Made by a program: the position numbers and the translations under genes. This document shows positions 5,836 to 9,689 of a stretch of 9,689 nucleotides of DNA, one piece after another. The DNA comes from Pseudomonadota bacterium. GTDB lineage: Bacteria > Myxococcota_A > UBA796 > SXON01. Below the pieces are notes generated by a model. The model saw nothing but the letters and a program-made list of their open reading frames with translations, did not search any database and had not been told where the DNA came from. Within the stretch, counting starts at the first letter, position 1; every line of letters begins with the position of its first letter. The stretch spans positions 1 through 9,689 of the forward strand of contig SXOM01000118.1 in assembly GCA_005776735.1 (NCBI GenBank), written 5' to 3'.

Positions 5836-7050
5836 TCAGGGCGCGGGCACGTACGGCAACGCGTCCCAGAGCGCCATCGGCTGCCCGTTGACGTCGGTCG
5901 GATCGAGCAGACTCAGCTCGACCCAGCCCCCCGGCGGCACCTCGCGCGCCCGGAGTCGGGGCTCAGCGGGCTCGGGGTGGGCCACCGCCCAGACGGCGAC
6001 CCGCGTGGCGAGGCCGCGCGTCTTGGCGGCCGAGCGCAGCACCTCGACCCGCGCCAACGCGGCCGCTTCGCGCTGGGCGCGCTCGGCGCCGAGGTCGGCA
6101 TGCACCACCAGGCCGATGCGGGCCCGCGGCTCGGCGGCCAGCGCCGTGAACGCGGCGATGACCTGTGAATCGGGCAAGACGCCCTCGAGCGCGACCAGCG
6201 CCGCCGGCCCCTCGTCGGGGCACCCGTCGCCGTCGAGCCAGCCGTTCTCGGTCTCGGCCTGCAGGACACACTGGTCGATGGCGTCGGGCCAACGGTCGCC
6301 GTCGTCGTTGAGGTCGGGACACCCGTCGGCGTCTTCGAATCCGTCGCGGGTCTCGGCCTGGAGCGGGCACCGATCGAGGTGGTCGGGGATCTCGTCGAGG
6401 TCGTCGTCGAGCTCGGGGCACCCGTCTTCGTCCAGCCGCCCGTTGACGTCCTCCGCGACCCGCACGCAGCGGTCGGTGCGGTCGGGCACCCCGTCCTGGT
6501 CGTAGTCGATCGGGTCGCGCCGCCGCACCTCGACCCCCGCCGCCACGGCGGCGTCGATGAACTGGTGGGGGCCCCGGTGCTCGGGTTGTCTCCCGAGGTG
6601 CAGGGTGGCGGTGAAGTCCAGTCGGGCCGCAACGGCGTCGGTGACGCGCACGCGGAGCGCCACACCGAGGTACCCTCCGGGCTCGAGCGTGCCCGGCGGG
6701 AAGTACAACGACTCCTCGACCGTGCGGCCGTCGATTCGCTCCTCGGGCGGGACGTTGGTGAGCCGGGTGGTGAGCCCCACGCGAAGCGGCACCTCGATGC
6801 GGTCGAGGGCGTACGCTTCGAGGGTGCCGCCCACGCGCTGCTCGACCGAGAAGAACGAGTAGGGCGCGGGGCGCAACTGCCCCCACCCGACGGTGGTCGC
6901 GAGCTCGAGCCCGATCGGCACCGACGCGGGGCCGAGGAGCAACCGCACCTCCGGCGCGAACGTGCTCGGGACGAGGTCCTCGGGGGGGGTCTCCACGTGA
7001 CCCGCCGCCAAGACCAACCCGAACCAATCCAACCACCGTGCCGTCGCCAT
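5836..7050 (-). CDS. Outer-membrane beta-barrel-like protein with thrombospondin type 3 repeats and divergent OmpA-like C-terminus
   Basis: The protein has 404 residues. A likely signal sequence (residues 1-17, MATARWLDWFGLVLAAG, hydrophobic from about 6) precedes a region of about 30-180 with alternating strand-like segments, consistent with a small outer-membrane beta-barrel. Residues 183-280 hold Asp-rich thrombospondin type 3 repeats (such as DYDQDGVPDRTDRC and DGDGCPDEG) with cysteines at 195, 211, 228, 244, 261 and 277, spaced 16/17 alternately; such repeats bind calcium. Residues about 284-382 resemble an OmpA C-terminal domain: VVHADLGAE replaces the usual GHTD motif, and Asp319 and Arg334 are 15 residues apart like the peptidoglycan-binding Asp/Arg pair of OmpA. 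A role in tethering the outer membrane to the cell wall is inferred. ATG 7050 lies 18 bp after the kinase stop and no clear ribosome binding site is seen. The GH1 lipoprotein gene follows 21 bp downstream. The barrel assignment is the least certain part. Confidence 0.8.
   Translation of the reverse strand: MATARWLDWFGLVLAAGHVETPPEDLVPSTFAPEVRLLLGPASVPIGLELATTVGWGQLRPAPYSFFSVEQRVGGTLEAYALDRIEVPLRVGLTTRLTNVPPEERIDGRTVEESLYFPPGTLEPGGYLGVALRVRVTDAVAARLDFTATLHLGRQPEHRGPHQFIDAAVAAGVEVRRRDPIDYDQDGVPDRTDRCVRVAEDVNGRLDEDGCPELDDDLDEIPDHLDRCPLQAETRDGFEDADGCPDLNDDGDRWPDAIDQCVLQAETENGWLDGDGCPDEGPAALVALEGVLPDSQVIAAFTALAAEPRARIGLVVHADLGAERAQREAAALARVEVLRSAAKTRGLATRVAVWAVAHPEPAEPRLRAREVPPGGWVELSLLDPTDVNGQPMALWDALPYVPAP
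6211..6504 (-). repeat. In-gene repeats encoding thrombospondin type 3 units (about 99-bp period)
   Basis: The coding DNA for the Asp/Cys-rich segment repeats with a period of about 99 bp, that is 33 residues made of a 16-residue and a 17-residue cysteine interval. On the plus strand the element GGGCACCCGTC or GGGACACCCGTC recurs near 6218, 6316 and 6417, each time encoding DGC-P. The copies have diverged between these cores, so this is an old protein repeat rather than a recent DNA tandem repeat. Confidence 0.75.
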
Positions 7051-7068
7051 GCGGCGACGTATCCAGGC

Positions 7069-7701
7069 CTATCCGAGCGCGCCGCCCCCCTGCAATACCA
7101 GGCCCACCGCGGCGGCGCTGAGGATGGGGACCAGGAAGTTGTCGTCGACGTTGCGACAGAACAACTCGGTGAGCGCCCCGGTGGTGCCCGCGACCGCCGC
7201 CGCCACCACGCCGCGCGCGCCCAGCTCGGGGTGCCACACCGCCATGGCGGCCCAGCCGACGAGGAACGCGACGACCGCGTAGGCGAGCGTCCCCTCCACC
7301 GACCGCCCGTTCACCAGCTTGTGCTTGCCGAACCGACGACCGACGAACCCGGCCGCGGGATCGCCGAAGCCGACGGTGGCCACGGCGAGCGCGAGGGTGG
7401 GCGTGGCGAAGAACGGGGCGATGACGGCCAGTCCGGTGCCCATCCACGTGGCCGAGTTGACCCGGAACGCCTCGTGGCGGTGGGCGATCGGCCCGAACCA
7501 ACGCATGAGTTGCAGGTTCCACGCCGGGATGCGCCGCCGGGTCACCTCGAGGGTCCACGCGAAGGCCGCGAACGCCCACGCCGCGACCACCGCCCCGCGC
7601 GCGTCGAGCACCCACTCCAGGAGCAGGAGGATGCCCAGCGACGAGCCCGCGTGTTGGAGGGAGCGGAGGAGGTTCTCGGGACGTGCCGCGGCGACGTGCA
7701 T
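7069..7701 (-). CDS. CTP-dependent lipid kinase-like membrane protein (Dgk1/SEC59 dolichol kinase/VTE5 phytol kinase type)
   Basis: This is a 210-residue, largely hydrophobic protein with about five to six membrane segments (for example around residues 17-33, 36-50, 86-112, 138-157, 163-181 and 190-206). The family's nucleotide-binding signature is present: VGFGDPAAGFVGRRFGK (D113) followed by NGRSVEGT (residues 131-138), and near the C-terminus a TELFCRNVDDN block (D186, D187, N188). In this family CTP, rather than ATP, phosphorylates a lipid alcohol such as dolichol, phytol or diacylglycerol. The bacterial substrate is unknown here; a polyprenol, diacylglycerol or other isoprenoid alcohol are all possible. 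ATG 7701 is the first start after an in-frame stop, and its purine-rich ribosome binding sequence directly abuts the ATG. It is the first gene of the apparent operon with the outer-membrane protein (18-bp gap) and the GH1 lipoprotein, and it is divergent from the lipoprotein at 7834. Confidence 0.87.
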   Translation of the reverse strand: MHVAAARPENLLRSLQHAGSSLGILLLLEWVLDARGAVVAAWAFAAFAWTLEVTRRRIPAWNLQLMRWFGPIAHRHEAFRVNSATWMGTGLAVIAPFFATPTLALAVATVGFGDPAAGFVGRRFGKHKLVNGRSVEGTLAYAVVAFLVGWAAMAVWHPELGARGVVAAAVAGTTGALTELFCRNVDDNFLVPILSAAAVGLVLQGGGALG

Positions 7702-7709
7702 CCTCCCCT
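7702..7709 (-). promoter_or_regulatory. Ribosome binding site AGGGGAGG abutting the kinase ATG
   Basis: On the minus strand AGGGGAGG runs directly into ATG with no spacer, where 5-8 nt is usual. Pairing through the upstream AGGGG would leave only 3 nt. No other in-frame ATG, GTG or TTG lies between the upstream stop (TAG, six bases before the ATG) and the first membrane segment, so the start is forced. Translation may be weak or tuned. Confidence 0.45.
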
Positions 7710-7738
7710 GCTAAGGACCGATCGTCACCGGGTTGTCA

Positions 7739-7770
7739 CGGCGCCGCGCCGAGCGCGGCGCCGCGCCGAG
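7739..7770. repeat. 15-bp direct repeat containing a perfect 11-bp hairpin in the divergent intergenic region
   Basis: CGGCGCCGCGCCGAG occurs twice, at 7739-7753 and 7756-7770, separated by CG. Within it, CGGCGCCGCGC (7739-7749) is the exact reverse complement of GCGCGGCGCCG (7753-7763), with loop CGA, giving an 11-bp all-G/C stem. It sits between the divergent kinase and lipoprotein genes with no T-run after it. It could be an operator for a dimeric regulator, a leader-RNA structure or an insulator; which of these cannot be told from sequence. Confidence 0.7.
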
Positions 7771-7820
7771 ATTTCGCACTCCCTGGACCGGAAGATCGCG
7801 CGCTCGCGGGGCGCCCCGAC

Positions 7821-7826
7821 TACGCT
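7821..7826 (+). promoter_or_regulatory. Candidate -10 (TACGCT) suggesting a near-leaderless transcript for the lipoprotein gene
   Basis: TACGCT matches the -10 consensus at TA and the final T and ends 7 bp before the ATG at 7834. If used, transcription would begin at or next to the start codon. This fits the lack of any Shine-Dalgarno sequence before that ATG. No -35 is seen at the right distance, so confidence is low. Confidence 0.25.
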
Positions 7827-7833
7827 TGGGCCG

Positions 7834-9291
7834 ATGCTCCTCTGGCTCACGCTCGCCTGCGAAACCGGCGCCACCGACTCTGCGGGCTCCGTCTCGCCCG
7901 ACGTCACCCTTCATGCCGCCCCGGCCTTCGATCCGGGTTCGGACACCCCGCTGACGTGGACGGTCACCGGCGACGACGCCGAGCCCGGCGCCGCCGGGAC
8001 GATCGTCGACTCCGCGGGCGCCGTCGTGCGCAAGCGGGTCGCGTCGGCCGCGGGCTGGGACGGCCGCACCGACGACGGCGCGCTCGCCCCCACCGGGGCC
8101 TACACCCTGCGCGTCGGCGCGGGGGAGTCGGCGCCCAGCCACCCCTTCCAGCTCGTGCGCGCCGGCCTCACCGCGGCCTGGGCGGAAGACGACGGCGGCA
8201 CGACCGCCACCCGGGTGGCGCTGTATTGGGCCCAGAAGCGCCACATCCAGGACGTCGCCGCGGCGTTCTCCCAGGTCGGGGGCATCGACGCCGCCGACGG
8301 GACCGCCACGGCGCTCCCCGCCCTCGGCGACGACCTCACCTACCCGACGGAGGGCACGACCGAGCCCCTGGCCTACCCCTACGACAGCCGTCCCATCGTG
8401 ACGGTGCAGCTCGGGGCCGAGAGCGCCTGGGGGCCGCCCAACCTCGACGCGGTCCCGCTCGACGTCGCGGCGGCGGGGTGGTCGGTGCTGGAAGGGAGCC
8501 CGGCCACCGACGGCGGCACCGTCACCCTGCAGCGGGACGCGCCGCTCGGGAGCACCGTCGGCGTGACCGAAGAGGTGCTCACCCTCGAGGTCACCACCAC
8601 CGACGACGAAGGCGTGGTGTGGCCGGTGCAGTCGATGCAGGTGCCCCTGCGGGTGTACCGCCTGCTGGACACGCCCACCTGGGACGCCGAGGGCGAACGG
8701 TACTCGCCCTGGGTCGCCGCGGTCGACCCGGCCCTCCGGGCGCTCGAAGGCACGCTCCCCACCCGCGACGCCGTGCTCGATGCGTTGGTACGCTGGGTCT
8801 TCGAAGACGAGGGCCTCGAATACGACACTCGGTACGGCGCGAGCGCGTACACGGTGTACCAGGGCAACGACTGGGAGCGGGCCAACTTCAACATGGGGGC
8901 GTACCTCGCCCGGAAGTATGGGGTGGTCGTCAACTGCACCGACTGTGCCGGCATCATGGTCGGCTACGGCAACATGCTCGGCGCGCGGGTCGAGTACGCG
9001 ATCATCGGCATGAACTTCGACCTCAACTACATCCTCGCCATCGGCGGCGACGAGTTCACCCACTGTCCGTTCGGCGGGAGCGGGTGTGGGTTCAGCTACC
9101 ACGCGGTCTCGGTCAGCAGCGAGAGCGACCTCATCTGGGACGCCACCCTGGCGCTGGACGGCGACGACGACCCCGGCGCCGCCCCGCACGAGGAGCTCCT
9201 GGTGCAGGCGATCGACGCCGACGAGTACCTCGAGCGCCTCGCCAAGACCCGCACCGACTACATCGCCCAGGCCCAGGGAGGTCTCCAGTGA
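7834..9291 (+). CDS. Lipoprotein with FlgD-like Ig domain and transglutaminase-like (Cys-His-Asp) domain
   Basis: The protein has 485 residues. MLLWLTLAC is a very short signal with a lipobox (LTLAC), putting the lipidated cysteine at position 9, so the protein is probably anchored in the envelope. Residues about 24-95 resemble a FlgD-type Ig fold (WDGRTDDGALAPTGAYTLRV, the W-DG-D-x-G-x-P-x-G-x-Y pattern). The middle (about 105-280) is beta-rich and unrecognised. Residues about 300-445 look like a transglutaminase-like fold: Cys368 in VVNCTDCAGIMVGYGNMLGA aligns with the catalytic cysteine followed four residues later by Ala, then His423 in FSYHAV and Asp436 in LIWDATL complete a possible triad. 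In bacteria this fold includes proteases, peptide-crosslinking enzymes and inactive versions, so the activity is open. A cluster of extra cysteines (371, 411, 418) may form disulfides. ATG 7834 is chosen for the lipobox; the frame is open far upstream, but that part is antisense to other genes. It overlaps the next gene by 4 bp. Confidence 0.83.
   Translation: MLLWLTLACETGATDSAGSVSPDVTLHAAPAFDPGSDTPLTWTVTGDDAEPGAAGTIVDSAGAVVRKRVASAAGWDGRTDDGALAPTGAYTLRVGAGESAPSHPFQLVRAGLTAAWAEDDGGTTATRVALYWAQKRHIQDVAAAFSQVGGIDAADGTATALPALGDDLTYPTEGTTEPLAYPYDSRPIVTVQLGAESAWGPPNLDAVPLDVAAAGWSVLEGSPATDGGTVTLQRDAPLGSTVGVTEEVLTLEVTTTDDEGVVWPVQSMQVPLRVYRLLDTPTWDAEGERYSPWVAAVDPALRALEGTLPTRDAVLDALVRWVFEDEGLEYDTRYGASAYTVYQGNDWERANFNMGAYLARKYGVVVNCTDCAGIMVGYGNMLGARVEYAIIGMNFDLNYILAIGGDEFTHCPFGGSGCGFSYHAVSVSSESDLIWDATLALDGDDDPGAAPHEELLVQAIDADEYLERLAKTRTDYIAQAQGGLQ
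9275..9281 (+). promoter_or_regulatory. Ribosome binding site AGGGAGG for the overlapping downstream gene
   Basis: AGGGAGG lies 6 nt before GTG 9288 and inside the end of the lipoprotein coding region. It is the best-spaced Shine-Dalgarno in the window and fixes the GTG that overlaps the lipoprotein stop as GTGA, indicating translational coupling. Confidence 0.75.
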
Positions 9292-9689
9292 TCGCCGCGT
9301 ACTTGTTCTGGGTCGGCCTCGCCGTGGGCGCCCCCCTCCCCTTCGCTGGGGTGCCGCTCACCGCGTTGCCTGGCCTGGGGCTCGGCGCGCCCGACGTCCT
9401 GGCCGGCAGCGACGCATGGCAGGCCCCCGCCCCCGGCGGCTGGGTGCGGCACCACTGGTCGCCCGACGAAGCGGCGGCGCGCGAGGCCTACGTCTTCCAG
9501 CGCGCCACCGCGGTGCAGGCCACGCTCTTGCCGGTCGCGGTCGTGGGTGCCGACGAGGCGGTCGGCGACCCGGGGCTGGTCATCGCGCGGCGCGCCAACA
9601 TCGTGGTGGTGGTGCGCGCGGTCGACGCGCCTGCGCTCGCCGCTGCGCTCCTGGCGGCCGAGTCCACCCTGGCGCCGCCCCCCGGCGCC
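9288..9689 (+). CDS. Secreted protein of unknown function (partial, C-terminus outside window)
   Basis: From GTG 9288 the frame is open for 134 codons to the window edge. The N-terminus (VIAAYLFWVGLAVGAPLPFA) is a hydrophobic signal-peptide-like stretch with a possible cleavage after an AVGA- or PFA-type site; there is no lipobox. The visible remainder is Ala/Val-rich, with a likely mixed alpha/beta segment (for example ARRANIVVVVRAV at about residues 104-116). I do not recognise the family. The start overlaps the stop of the transglutaminase-like lipoprotein (GTGA), with AGGGAGG 6 nt upstream, so the two are very probably made together. A shared envelope function is inferred from this coupling only. 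Confidence 0.75.
   Translation, partial: MIAAYLFWVGLAVGAPLPFAGVPLTALPGLGLGAPDVLAGSDAWQAPAPGGWVRHHWSPDEAAAREAYVFQRATAVQATLLPVAVVGADEAVGDPGLVIARRANIVVVVRAVDAPALAAALLAAESTLAPPPGA

Noticed and set aside
4168..6168. 666-codon plus-strand frame opposite the GH1 and outer-membrane protein genes
   Set aside because: It overlaps real minus-strand genes, has low-complexity Arg/Gly/Val content and shows no family motif.
5963..7615. 550-codon minus-strand frame across the kinase and outer-membrane protein genes
   Set aside because: It is an Arg-rich alternate frame of two well-supported genes.
6379..7833. Upstream extension of the plus-strand lipoprotein frame
   Set aside because: The frame stays open but lies antisense to the outer-membrane protein and kinase genes; the lipobox begins at ATG 7834.
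7711..9189. 492-codon minus-strand frame opposite the transglutaminase-like lipoprotein
   Set aside because: It is a shadow frame with no domain; the plus-strand protein has coherent motifs.
1..9689. Mobile element, CRISPR, tRNA or recent transfer signature
   Set aside because: No transposase, terminal inverted repeat, spacer-repeat pattern or tRNA-like cloverleaf was seen, and base use is uniform across the genes.

Overview
The window is very GC-rich DNA with strong G/C at codon third positions, so long antisense shadow frames are common. It encodes outer-membrane and lipoprotein-type products, a soluble-adenylyl-cyclase-like protein, thrombospondin type 3 repeats and a Dgk1/dolichol-kinase-type enzyme. 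This mix points to a Gram-negative bacterium of the Myxococcota/deltaproteobacterial kind; the lineage is inference, because no marker gene is present. No rRNA, tRNA, CRISPR array, insertion sequence or phage gene was seen.

Layout. (1) 1-1275, minus strand: the first 425 codons of a protein with two tandem class III nucleotide cyclase domains; it runs off the left edge and probably starts at a CTG. (2) 1326-4235, plus strand, divergent from the cyclase across 50 bp: a 969-residue fusion of a catalase-related haem domain (allene oxide synthase type) to a lipoxygenase. This is the highlight of the window. The architecture is known from coral and a few cyanobacteria and predicts one polypeptide that makes a fatty-acid hydroperoxide and then converts it into an allene oxide or related oxylipin. 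(3) 4236-4299: a short convergent gap with two GC-rich hairpins. (4) 7701 down to 4300, minus strand: an apparent three-gene operon with 18- and 21-bp gaps. Its genes are a CTP-dependent lipid kinase (Dgk1/SEC59/VTE5 type), an outer-membrane protein with thrombospondin type 3 repeats and a divergent OmpA-like domain, and a lipoprotein glycoside hydrolase family 1 enzyme. (5) 7702-7833: a divergent intergenic region with an 11-bp perfect hairpin embedded in a 15-bp direct repeat. (6) 7834-9291, plus strand: a lipoprotein with a FlgD-like Ig domain and a transglutaminase-like Cys-His-Asp domain. It overlaps by 4 bp (9288) a secreted protein that runs off the right edge.

How the genes may work together. 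The catalase-lipoxygenase fusion is self-contained and could make oxylipin signals; its divergent partner would make a cyclic nucleotide. A link between the two is only suggested by the shared 50-bp promoter region. The kinase, outer-membrane protein and GH1 lipoprotein look like an envelope-associated unit. The transglutaminase-like lipoprotein and its overlapping partner look like a second, independent envelope pair.
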